In this document: positions 51,201 through 58,232 of the stretch, piece after piece
Position numbering within the stretch: position 1 is the stretch's first letter
How the letters are laid out: every line of letters starts with the position of its first letter
Source of the DNA: Cryptomeria japonica
Taxonomy: Eukaryota > Streptophyta > Pinopsida > Cupressales > Cupressaceae
Direction of reading: 5' to 3'
DNA length: 64,000 bases
Assembly: GCF_030272615.1 (NCBI RefSeq)
Contig: NC_081407.1
Span: 143,844,897 to 143,908,896 of the forward strand
The notes under the pieces: generated by a model
What the model saw: only the letters and a program-made list of their open reading frames with translations
Database searches by the model: none
Told to the model about the DNA's origin: nothing
Program-made: the position numbers and the translations under genes

Positions 51201-52416
51201 GTATAATAGTTACCTCTCAGACCGTGGCTTCTGAGATGAAAGTTTTCCCAATAAGAGAAAAAAAAAGTTAAAAATAAAAACCAAACAGATAGGCCACACC
51301 ACTATAAAACTTAAGAGCCTGGCAGATAGGCTGCACCAATATCATTTTTGCGAGACCAACAGATATGTCACACCGATATCGAATTTAACTACATCTTTTC
51401 TCAAATATGTGCCTCTAGTATACATATTTTCCTTATTTTTGAAACAGACGAATATAAGACTGTTCTATACTTCTCAAAGAAAACACCCCCACCAAACAAT
51501 TCAATTATCTAAAAGCTTGCATCATGCCTTCACGTTTTCCCTGCTACAAACATCTCAAAAAGATATGTAAAAATGTCAAATGGGATAACCTCAACTGTTG
51601 GGGGACTTTCATATGGAACCCCAAATCCCAGGTGTTGCGATTGTACAAAACATCACACCCAACTTTGGAGGGGGCGCAAGGACACTCCTCAGTCATGGAA
51701 TCTAAGCAAAAAAAATCACCCACGGACAGAATTTGCTGAACCAATAAACAAAAGAAAAAGTCTCTATTGATGTACCTGCTTGGAGAGGAGGCTCCTCCTT
51801 CAATGGATGATACAACTCTGCCATTGCTTTGTAGGTGAGGAACACCCTGCTCTCTTTCCAGCAAAGCATCCTCCATTTGATGTGCCTTAACACGAGGGCT
51901 GGAAATATGCTGATAAGGCCCAGTTGGATATGGCATGGTAGAAGCAATATTTGTTGTAAAGCTGTTACCACTATGACTGCTAGAATTGCCACTCGTTCCT
52001 GAATGCGATGACGGGCTGTTTGCCAATTGTGTTTCGTCACCATTACCATTACCATTCCACTGAGACGGTGATGCCGATGATGATGATGACGACGATGTTA
52101 TTATCTCCCGGGTGCAAATCTTGAAACAGAAATTGCAAACTCGAATTCTCTCCCCTTCTTCTCCACTACTACGCCCATCCGATGGCACAGGAATTGTGTT
52201 CTGTGTGCACTTCCTGCAAAACACACGGCCACAAATTCGGCAGTGGTGGCGGCGATTAAATATTGTGAACTGCGAATCACATTCGTAGCAAACCCTACAG
52301 CTGTGATCGGGCATCCAAAAGTCCCTCGAGATCTTAGATGGATCGGCCCTCCGCGGTATCCATGCCCTCACTCTCTCAACAAAGTCCAACAGCGTAGTGC
52401 TTTCTAAATTTTCCAT
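18310..52416 (-). CDS. FAB1: FAB1/PIKfyve-type 1-phosphatidylinositol-3-phosphate 5-kinase (11 exons)
   Basis: It phosphorylates PtdIns3P to PtdIns(3,5)P2 on endosomes and vacuolar membranes, controlling endomembrane sorting and vacuole shape (established for plant FAB1A/B). Joining 52416-51776, 50866-50054, 49784-49631, 49537-49193, 23179-22187, 22071-21740, 21623-21497, 21380-21216, 21041-19143, 19020-18754 and 18654-18310 gives one frame of 2026 codons plus stop, every border GT/AG. Domains: FYVE finger (about 30-100: WMPD 34-37, RRHHCR 55-60), acidic linker, Cpn60/TCP-1-like domain (about 505-695), Cys-rich region (about 940-1110), PIPK domain (about 1680-2010: Gly-rich loop 1761-1767, Lys1782, MDYSLL from 1917, IID 1936-1938, YKKRFRKAM 1975-1983). 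Presence of FYVE makes it FAB1A/B-like rather than FAB1C/D. It is longer than the roughly 1750-1800 residues usual for the family, mainly through exon 9. No lesion seen. An upstream ATG at 52470 is in frame, but 52416 gives the family-like MENLE start. Confidence 0.96.
18754..19020 (-). CDS. FAB1: FAB1 exon 10: kinase core
   Basis: 89 codons (1824-1912), acceptor TTGCAG/GTCATC, donor TAGCG/GTAAGA. It encodes VMENLLF, VYDLKGSGRSRYN and GNKAKRLLERAVWNDTSFLA, highly conserved in type III PIP kinases. Confidence 0.95.
19143..21041 (-). CDS. FAB1: FAB1 exon 9: long linker and N-lobe of the kinase
   Basis: 633 codons (1191-1823), acceptor AAACAG/GAAATA, donor ATCAG/GTAAGT. The first part has the conserved ELNRLRRYLL and SWDRQLRDLD helix, then a long low-conservation linker richer in Asp/Ser/Gly that accounts for much of the extra length. 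The kinase N-lobe starts near VHVKVSF and has GAQGGKS (1761-1767) and VIKQV with ATP Lys1782. The open frame continues past both borders into introns (to 21167 and 19047); those ends are not exon. Confidence 0.94.
21216..21380 (-). CDS. FAB1: FAB1 exon 8: coiled-coil helix
   Basis: 55 codons (1136-1190), phase 0, acceptor GAGCAG/GTTGCA and donor TTGAG/GTAACC. It has heptad-like ESRRQIAELEELLQMQKAA. It lies in a different frame from the longer open stretch at 21212-21448, which is a shadow. Confidence 0.9.
21497..21623 (-). CDS. FAB1: FAB1 exon 7
   Basis: 127 bp: one base completes Gly1093, then 42 codons, acceptor TGGCAG/GTTTGG and donor AAGGAG/GTACTT. It encodes FGSMIACFRYSSINVLSVYL and the conserved QEWLRKEAKE helix. 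No ATG-led ORF exposes it; it was found by following the frame. Confidence 0.9.
21740..22071 (-). CDS. FAB1: FAB1 exon 6: Cys-rich region
   Basis: 110 codons (983-1092) plus two bases, acceptor ATGCAG/GAACCT. It has HRQGSLTISV, a KIWMWHRCLKC-type Cys pair and SHAAASR-type and CGHSLHRDCLRFYG motifs, the conserved Cys-rich block of plant FAB1. Intron 6 is 116 bp. Confidence 0.94.
22187..23179 (-). CDS. FAB1: FAB1 exon 5: end of chaperonin-like domain, linker, start of Cys-rich region
   Basis: 331 codons (652-982), phase 0. It begins VLLMGS after the acceptor TTTCAG/GTTTTA and runs through FAAYHLALETSFLADEGA, so it joins exon 4 with no residue missing despite the 26-kb gap. A poorly conserved Ser-rich linker follows, then FRIKYYGSFDKPLGRYLRDD. 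The donor is GTCAG/GTAGAA. Confidence 0.94.
24193..24430 (+). mobile_element. tRNA-derived SINE-like unit
   Basis: An RNA polymerase III type promoter is visible: box A TAGCCAAAGGG (24193-24203) fits TRGYNNANNNG, and box B GTTCAAATC (24253-24261) fits GWTCRANNC, 50 bp apart. The sequence between looks like a tRNA body, and it is followed by a non-tRNA tail. I could not fix the 3' end or a target duplication; the end given is approximate. It could instead be a decayed tRNA pseudogene. Confidence 0.6.
24508..25010. repeat. Dispersed direct repeat, copy A
   Basis: It shares diverged but collinear sequence with 29690-30180. Anchors include CATATCAACCCCTA versus CACATCAACCCCTA, CCAAGATGCCAATA in both, and TTTTTCTCATGC-like runs in both. 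It could be an old duplication or worn LTRs around 25010-29690; no retroelement coding sequence was seen between. Confidence 0.5.
26265..26610. repeat. Diverged tandem duplication with GCATG-rich units
   Basis: Two to three loose copies of a module of roughly 130-180 bp recur, sharing GAGCTTGAGGAGTAC/GAGCTTGAGAAGTAC and TTGCTCTT..CTTTCATGCAC. Confidence 0.5.
27797..27965. repeat. 58-bp tandem array of paired palindromes
   Basis: Units start at 27797, 27855 and 27913, with a partial fourth at 27966. Each carries a hairpin near CAACACCCCCAATGGTGTTG and a second palindrome near AGGGGCAGTGCCCCTTG. Another GGGGCAGTGCCCC occurs at 28083-28095. The array is far more G/C-rich than its surroundings. 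ORFs across it are repeat artefacts. Confidence 0.88.
27990..28197. repeat. 115-bp tandem duplication inside the hAT-like element
   Basis: Both copies, starting at 27990 and 28105, begin CCAAGGCCATCCTCCATAAG and end in a GAGCATTTTCATTTTTTTC-like or TAAGCATTTTC-like run. Confidence 0.85.
29690..30180. repeat. Dispersed direct repeat, copy B
   Basis: This is the partner of 24508-25010, same orientation, about 5.2 kb away, recognised by the same short anchors with many substitutions between them. Confidence 0.5.
31328..31460. repeat. Nested short duplications
   Basis: TCAGGTCCAGGGTAGTCAAA appears at 31328 and 31433. Between them, AAGGAGATAGTTGAAAGTAT appears at 31374 and 31405. The arrangement is one repeat pair enclosing another. 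Confidence 0.85.
33590..34089. repeat. Diverged 252-bp tandem duplication
   Basis: Copies start at 33590 and 33842 with CACTTCA..., and both contain GAGGTACCACCATGTC and AAGAGTCTAGTGA. Several indels separate them, so it is old. Confidence 0.82.
35336..37110 (+). pseudogene. Decayed hAT-superfamily transposase
   Basis: The pieces lie in the order of a plant hAT transposase. An N-terminal part has KRGPLVKAL and NFPFNLVRSPYWQDMV (35480-35600). A DUF659-type domain follows (about 35664-35960), with a SNGWKDSKNQPLMNI start and an AVDCEG core. A middle region has SFTKPIMSMIRFAD (36346 on), and a C-terminal hAT dimerisation domain has a WWYVHEQ-like segment near 36790. After an apparent intron, an eroded SSSV...IHSVK...LRLLSHK stretch follows (about 36945-37080). 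At least two frameshifts and several stops (for example at about 35850 and 35960) make it inactive. No BED zinc finger or terminal inverted repeats could be found, so its borders are open. It lies in intron 4 on the strand opposite FAB1. It might be a relative of the source for the 27122 element; that is untested. Confidence 0.83.
38112..38412. repeat. Irregular repeats with CTTGCCACCAACAA core
   Basis: Four to five loose copies of a 40-70 bp unit recur, built around TCTAGAAGGCTTGCCACC or GCTTTCCGCCAAAA and followed by GCATTTTA-like sequence. Confidence 0.6.
39154..39600. repeat. Compound microsatellite: (CA)n, (TA)n, (TTGTA)n and AT-rich tract
   Basis: About 28 CA units (39154-39209) are followed by TA units (39211-39231). 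Two blocks of TTGTA repeats (about 39243-39270 and 39333-39355) lie in nearly pure A/T sequence to 39600. The block is bracketed, about 130-290 bp out, by the inverted decamers AAAAGCTATG (39024-39033) and CATAGCTTTT (39888-39897). Confidence 0.95.
40747..40946. repeat. Tandem duplication (about 124-bp spacing)
   Basis: Two copies share TTGTACCCATC, a CTTGGGA.C.ACAAC core and ACCCTGGGAGTGTCC. The minus-strand ORF over this stretch simply translates the repeat. Confidence 0.75.
43670..44200. repeat. Diverged direct duplication
   Basis: Shared landmarks are GAAACATTATTC/TGAAACATTATTT (43669, 43942), TTTATTTCCATTTT (both) and GAACAGGCCTATCACTCAT (43891, 44177). The spacing is about 275-285 bp. 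Confidence 0.65.
46300..47825. repeat. Two diverged copies of an ATTCGG-rich element in inverted orientation
   Basis: 46303-46370 read backwards gives AAATTCGGATGAAATTCGGC, and 47764-47790 reads AAATTCGGATGAAATTCGAC. Both are followed by A-rich sequence and a second AAATTCG or AAATCG. They look like ends of one unclassified repeat family, also seen in the TTCGCC/TTCGGC-rich stretch at 45775-45870. Confidence 0.5.
48019..48110. repeat. 37-bp tandem repeat, 2.5 copies
   Basis: Units start at 48019, 48056 and 48093 with GAAATTCGATTAAATTC. The two full units are essentially identical. Confidence 0.9.
49193..49537 (-). CDS. FAB1: FAB1 exon 4: core of the Cpn60/TCP-1-like domain
   Basis: 115 codons (537-651), phase 0 at both ends, between TTGTAG/GAGATG and CACG/GTGAGG. 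It carries ISLVLNVKKPLLERI and RCTGAQIVPSLDNL, hallmarks of the FAB1 chaperonin-like domain that contacts scaffold partners. It is followed by the 26-kb intron 4. Confidence 0.94.
49631..49784 (-). CDS. FAB1: FAB1 exon 3: start of the Cpn60/TCP-1-like domain
   Basis: Acceptor TTAACAG/CAAGG; one base completes Ser485, then 51 codons to phase 0 at CAG/GTTAG. It contains GVVCSKNVKHKRM and LLLLAGALEYQR, both conserved in FAB1. It has no Met-led ORF of its own and was found by homology and splice borders. Intron 3 is 93 bp. Confidence 0.92.
50054..50866 (-). CDS. FAB1: FAB1 exon 2: acidic linker
   Basis: It covers residues 214-484 with two bases left over. The acceptor TGATGTAG/GAGTGA completes the Arg codon begun in exon 1. 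It has a run of seven Asp followed by Glu (near 50381-50402), then a conserved VVDGHFRALVAQLL stretch and a SLSWQAA stretch typical of plant FAB1. The donor is AAAG/GTGATG. Intron 2 is 269 bp. Confidence 0.92.
51776..52416 (-). CDS. FAB1: FAB1 exon 1: start and FYVE zinc finger
   Basis: It encodes residues 1-213 plus two bases. It holds the PtdIns3P-binding FYVE domain: WMPD (34-37), zinc Cys pairs at 40/43, 59/62, 67/70 and 94/97, basic RRHHCR (55-60) and RVC (92-94). After it comes a Ser-rich, Asn/Gly-rich disordered stretch (about 105-175). The donor reads AGCAG/GTACAT. Intron 1 is 909 bp. Confidence 0.93.
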
Positions 52417-52800
52417 GAAAATTTCTACTCCACCTGTTCTTTTCCCTCCCCGGCATGATGTGCTAATCACTTCTCACTGTCTCCATTCAAGAAATAATAT
52501 AAGAGGCCACTACCTCCTTGGCAACAAAGAGCGCACAAAATTTCACCAAATCAAGCGCTCAATATCTACTCATCATAGCCAATTTTCTCCTGTATATACT
52601 AAACACCCAAAAAATCTCACAGTTCCTGCTCGGATTCAATCCAGGGTTTCACTTTCGCCACAAAAATCTAACAATTCCTACTCGGATTTGACTCCGGAGC
52701 TTACCCAAAAGAAAACTTTACAGCAGCTCAAGGAATCATTGTAATTAAAGCATTTCACTACACACTATCTACTATATATACCACGCACTTGTCAAAAATT
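52417..52800 (-). promoter_or_regulatory. FAB1 5' flank with TATA-like box
   Basis: On the minus strand, GTATATATAGT lies at about 52773-52783, some 360 bp upstream of the start codon, and could position a transcription start near 52745. No other core element is clear and an upstream UTR intron is possible. The plus-strand ORF at 52397-52744 is considered a shadow. Confidence 0.3.
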
Positions 52801-54551
52801 CTTTCTTTTAACTAATCTCAGGGTTTTGAAAAACAACCCTAGCATATACGCTAACCTCAAATTATATTGTATCCACTGCGTCCCTGACAATAAAGAACAT
52901 AAATAACCATTCTTCCCTGTTTGCACCAAAATGAATCTCTGATAATTCTACCCGGATTAAACACACAACCTCCCATAACGACTCCGCATCGAGATTACAA
53001 ACCCAAAAAAACCTTCACTGCTTAATTTCTGTCCTGCTCTCCGCAGTTCCCGTGATCGCACTCTCAAATTGATTTCAATACACTCAACTACATCAGATAA
53101 AGATCAGTGCAAACCCAACAATTATATACAGATTTCCTTACATCCGGCTCATTGCTTGCACGGAAAGATTTCTTCTTACTAGGGTTTGAAGAACAATAAA
53201 ATTAATTTAAAACTTCAAAATTCGGACTGGTTTTGATTCACAACGGCTTCACTGTACCCAGCTACAACATGAATCTGTCTTTCATTCCTCCCAACAAATC
53301 ATAACTTCAGATGTTTTTTTTCACTCCTAGGTAATCCCACTTTTCAATTGCTTCGCATCTCATTTGCATCTCTTCTGTTTTTGTTGGCAGTTTTTATAAC
53401 TTCTTTTTTAAAAATCGTTATTTTTCCCCTCTTTTTTCTGTTTTTGTTGTTGGTTTTTAATTAAATCCTTATTATTATTATTACTATTACTATTTTCTCT
53501 CTCCACCGCCTACTGAGAGGATGTGCCATGTGTAACATGGGCATGTGACTGAGTATGTTAAGTGTGGATAAAAAGAAGGGAGAACAAATCAAACTTGCCT
53601 TTAACTTTTTGACCCACACAACAACTACCTACCTAAATAAAAAGTCAATAAGTTACTTTGTTTGTGACTAGTTGGACTTAGACCCATCAAAAGTGCTTTT
53701 TATGCATTCATCTCATGATGGTAAGGAGAAGGATATCTCACCAACAAACACCATTTGCATCATGGGTGGGAAGACTTCTTTTTTTTAAAATGCTTTAATT
53801 AAAAAACAAATATTGATGTATTATGACTTTGCATGGTTGCATACAACTCTTTGGGTGTTTAATATCATAAAGTGAGTGGAAAATTGAGCATATTAAAAAT
53901 TGTGTTTGATAAAGGAAGTTATAAAGTTTTAAGGTTATCTGGTTGGTTGTGTGTGATTTGAAAATTAGGTTGGATGAAGTTGGATAAGTGGGGTTGTGGA
54001 AAACTATTTTAATTAAGATGGTGGTTAGTGGTATTAAGATAAGAAATTGATATATATTTATAGTAATTTATTGTGAATAAAGTTGTTAACATATCAAGAG
54101 TGTGTTTTAGGTGATTCAAAGAATCTTAGGAGTCTTTGTAGCAAGTTGAAAATTTTATCTTAAATTAAGGATGGTAAATTTGTCACTTGTTGCAATTGGT
54201 AAGTGCATAGATTAGGCATGTCTAAAGTGACCAAAGCGGCATAATTTAGGTAAAGTGGAATATGAAGAGTTTTGGATCTTGAATTTGCTTTATCAATATA
54301 TGTTCTTCCATTTTAGTGTCTCGAGAGGATAAAGAGGTGTGATATATTGTGCAAACCTAGAGTTGGAAGAGTTGATTCATGTGATAGCTTTCATTTTGTA
54401 TGCTCTTTATGAAATTGCAAGTGAAAATTTATAGGGTTTCATAAAAAATGTGAAAGAGTTTCAAAGCATTGTAATGGCTTTAAGTATCCTCATCAGCATT
54501 ATAACACTTGTATGATTGACTAAGAGAGGGGATGGAGAGCAATATACTCAC
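52801..54551. other. FAB1 upstream flank grading into old Copia relic
   Basis: No gene is seen. A TTATTATTATTACTATTAC microsatellite lies at about 53468-53490. Sequence right of about 53500 probably belongs to the 5' LTR or leader of the old Copia relic whose primer site is at 55996, but its start could not be fixed. Confidence 0.4.
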
Positions 54552-54556
54552 CCTTG

Positions 54557-55744
54557 TGTTACTATTTACTAAGTTGTCATTAGTTTTATGTCCAAAGTCA
54601 TTCTATATACCCTAGTCGGTTATTACTACCGAAATATTCAGTCGGTAAGCACAGAGCAGTCAGTTACAGAAGTTACAAGTCACAAAGTCTAGTATACACC
54701 GAGCTGTCTACCGAGTAACGTTCTATGACTACCGAGCAGCAAAGATGGCATACTGAGTTCATACACACCGAGTAAAACGAGTTACCAGATTCATTGAAAC
54801 TAGACACATATGTGGAAACGTGTTACAGAGATCGAGGAACAAGAAACCGTTAACACATTGGAAACTGCACTTATAGATTTTATATGATTTTGAGGACATA
54901 TGTCCAATGAAATAATTTTGTATGGTTATTCATTTAATGAATCATGTTTGTAAGATCGAAGCATGAACAAGATCGTCATTACAAGAGATCTATTTATACA
55001 GCATGAATTGAGGATCAAATGTGTGTGTGGAGCAAGACTTATGTGAAAAAAAAAAATCATGGGAAAGCACTGAGTGTTATGACTGTTACGATTAACAGAG
55101 ATACACAAAGGTCACCAAGAAGGATTTAAGAGAACAGTCAAGGAACAGAGTAAACATAAAGGTTTACCGAGTAAATTTATGGGTTACCGAGGTATGCTAT
55201 AAGCAAGGTAATCTCATTTTGAGCACATAGAATCTGCTATAACATTTCAAATGTGAAGTTGCAGATATTTTGTAAGATTTTGATTGTAATATTTTGAGTT
55301 GTAAGAGAAACCTTTAACAGGGTAAAAGACTCTAACCAAGTCTATAAATTGTAAAGCCTTTAACCAGGTGCAGCATTTAGAATAAGTGTTGTAAAATCCT
55401 TTAGCAAGGTAGATCTAAAGATCTTGATACTCCTAACAGGGTAAGCTATCAGAAATAGCTAAACATGTAGCTCTAACCGAGCAACCTTTATTATTGCAGT
55501 AGTGAAGTTGTGGGTGTCATTCCCACAGCAGTTTTTCTCTCTAACCAAGAGTTTATGCGTAACCAAAATGTATGTGTTATGGAGTGAATCATGTATGATT
55601 GTTATTTATTTGTTTTAGCATTATATTATGTTACCGCAGTTTTTAGTTTATGCTTAACAGTAAAGTTATTGTTGAAGAAAAGATTTGAAGTATTGATTCA
55701 CCCCTCCCCTCTCAGTACATTAGCTTTCCATATTGGGCCTAACA
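54557..55744 (+). mobile_element. Solo LTR, Copia-type family 3
   Basis: It begins TGTTACTATT and ends GGGCCTAACA (TGTTA...TAACA perfect ends), 1188 bp, with the perfect target duplication CCTTG (54552-54556 and 55745-55749). It has the TTCACCCCTCCCCTCTCAGT tail and several CCTTTAACAGGGT/CCTTTAACCAGGT motifs (about 55310-55440). No internal domain remains. Confidence 0.9.
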
Positions 55745-56917
55745 CCTTGTTGGAGTACTCGCCCTTTAGGATTTCTCTAAGTAATTGGTGTTTCAATCTT
55801 ATGTGTTTCCTTATAAAATTACTCTCTTTTTTTATGTTTCTTATATGTTGCATCATGTCGAACATATGTTGTTGTAGTTTACATCTTTGAAATGTGTTGA
55901 AATAGTTGTTTTGAATGTTAGTTATTGAGTTGACATGATGTTACCTATTATTAGTAATGGCAAGGATATTATCTCCTATGTTTTTATAAATCAAGTGGCA
56001 TCAAAGCTTTGATAAGATCACAAGATAATAATTATGCATAGGATGTGCCATCCACAAGGTCAAGTGGAAGTGGAAATTCGATTCCTTATGAACTCAAGAT
56101 TGGCACAAGAGTAGTTAGGTTGATGGAGAGAGAGGAAAGAGATGGTGAATGAATTTCAAAAGACTTTAGAATAAGATATTAAGGATGAACCTCAATTGAG
56201 AATATCAATAGACTTGAGAGCATCATATTAGCCTTGATTGAGAAGCTAGGAATTGTTATTGTAAGTTTGTAATTTTTAGCATATTTTGTTCCTACAATTT
56301 TATTTAAGCTTTCTTAGATTAATAAAGTGAGTATTAATGTTAGCAAAGAGTGAGGCGTTGGCATCTTCCGCGGGAGTTACAATTCCTATTTTTTAATTCT
56401 CGGTCATATTTGTCATGTCCTCCCTCTTACCATGTCATATTTGGATGAATTTGTTATTTCTCTTACCAAGGAATATGATGATATCATTTAGATAGGAACT
56501 CTTAAAACTTGTAACTCACATGCCCAATTTTTAACCAAGACACAAAAGAATATAAACAAATAGGTGATAAGGATAAAAAATTAAAATGGCAAGGAGAGAA
56601 AGGATAAAAAATTAGCTACCACGATAGCTCAACCAATGAGGCTCATTCTTGAAAAGGTGAGAAATCTCATAAGGAAAAGATCAAATGTTCCTATTGCAAA
56701 AGACCTAGTCATGATGAACATGAATGTTTAAAGAAATAGATAGATCACAAAGAATAATATTAGTGTTCTTGAGTTAGAAAAGTAAATTTCACATAAGGGA
56801 TCTACAAGGAAAAAGATAAAGATAATAGTAAGGGAGAAGGAAAGGGCAAGGCCTAGCATTGACTTTTAAACCATCCACTTGGGTTCTTGATTTGATTGTT
56901 TTGCACCGCATGGCTTC
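55745..56917 (+). pseudogene. Old Copia relic: leader, gag zinc knuckle and ruined protease
   Basis: A primer-site-like TGGCATCAAAGC (55996-56007) resembles the initiator-Met site TGGTATCAGAGC. Further right, a decayed gag ends in a CX2CX4HX4C knuckle (CSYCKRPSHDEHEC, 56686-56727). Then TWVLD (about 56878-56892) starts a protease whose DSG-type active site has been replaced by unrelated residues. The element is cut there at 56917 by the younger Copia and should continue beyond the window. The solo LTR at 54557 lies in its upstream part. Confidence 0.68.
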
Positions 56918-58174
56918 TATTGGCATTATGAAGGAATTGATTATGTGTCGCATTGATGTTTTGTCATTGATGTCAACACTAGCTGTTATGGTTGGTTACC
57001 GGCACTAGCTGTTATCGGCAGACAGGTTTTGGTTACTGGCAGAAGAGACTATCTATTGGACACTTCTGGCATGTTTGGATCAACAAAGCATGTTTGATTT
57101 TATGTGTTACATGCTTCTCGAGCATGGTTTGGTTAGTTGGTATTGACTTGGTAATCTGATGCTATCATACACTCTTGTAAACCCATACCGGCATTGGTTT
57201 AAGGTTTAACCGGTAGAGCTTTTACTAAGAATTCTTGACAGGATGCATAAGTGGTGTTGGTGTGGCTTCTAGATGGATTTCAGGATGCTGAAGATGTTCT
57301 CTGATTGTGCTTCAACTGCTTGAAGACATTCCTTTGGTGTGGTGGACCCATAATAGGTTCAGTACCTATCTAGGTTATGGACCGGTATCATGTTAACGTG
57401 TACTCTACACGTTATCGGGATGTTTTGGGATGTTTTATGGATTATTTATTATTGTTTTGGTCTCAAGCCGACATGGCATATCATTGTAATATGGATGTAT
57501 GTAATGATCTTATTGTACTATCTTTTAGGTGGCCGACCTAATTGGTTTAGGCCTTAGGGTTGGTATAAATTGATGTAAGATCCCATTATAGATCGTGTGG
57601 AATATGTACAGTGGTCGTGAAATGTAATATCATATGCGAAGGAAATTTGGTTGATCATAGGTGATCAAATTGGGTTCAAGGAAGAGGTCAAAGGCCTCCA
57701 ATATTGAGCTTAACCGAGACTGTCATCGGGCATGGTAGATGTTATCTCTGGTAGTTCACTCTACTGGATTGTTGTCCAATTATCTTGAGGTGGTTATAAC
57801 CTCTTCGTAGTCAGTGAGACTCTTTTGTAATGAGCAGTACGCTCTAGGCAGTGTGTCTTCCTGTATGTGTAGGCCCCTCATTGTATCACATACTTTCTGC
57901 AGAAGTATCATCTAACTGTGGGTAGGCTTCCCATCGTGGTTTTTCCCTTTCTAGGTTTTCCACGTACAAATCATGGTGTTATGTGGTATGGTTGCATTAT
58001 GTTAGTTAATTGTTTTATTCTTAAGTTTTATTGCTTACCAGCATCAGTTTCTGGTATTTTGGTACTTAATGTATATGTGCTCCGATTTAAGGTTGTAAAG
58101 TGGATTAATTGATATAATATGTTAACAACTGATTCACCCCCCCCCCTCTCAGTTGTTCACCGGTTATTCTAACA
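56918..58174 (+). repeat. 5' LTR of the Copia element
   Basis: 1257 bp ending TTCTAACA. Its first bases are TATTGGCATT where the 3' LTR has TGTTGGCATT, so the terminal TG has mutated. A small direct duplication of GGGATGTTTT (near 57418-57440) is present here and single in the 3' LTR. The ORF at 57918-58112 recurs in the 3' LTR and is LTR sequence. Confidence 0.93.
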
Positions 58175-58176
58175 AT

Positions 58177-58188
58177 TGGTATCAGAGC
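58177..58188 (+). other. Primer-binding site, initiator methionine tRNA
   Basis: TGGTATCAGAGC is the standard plant Copia site complementary to the 3' end of initiator tRNA-Met, two bases after the LTR end. Confidence 0.93.
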
Positions 58189-58232
58189 TTTGGTCCTCTT
58201 TTGCAGAAGCTTAACCGCTTGAGGTAGATCCT

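Noticed and set aside
57918..58112. 64-residue ORF repeated at 63756-63950
   Set aside because: It is present in both LTRs only because LTRs are copies; no domain seen.
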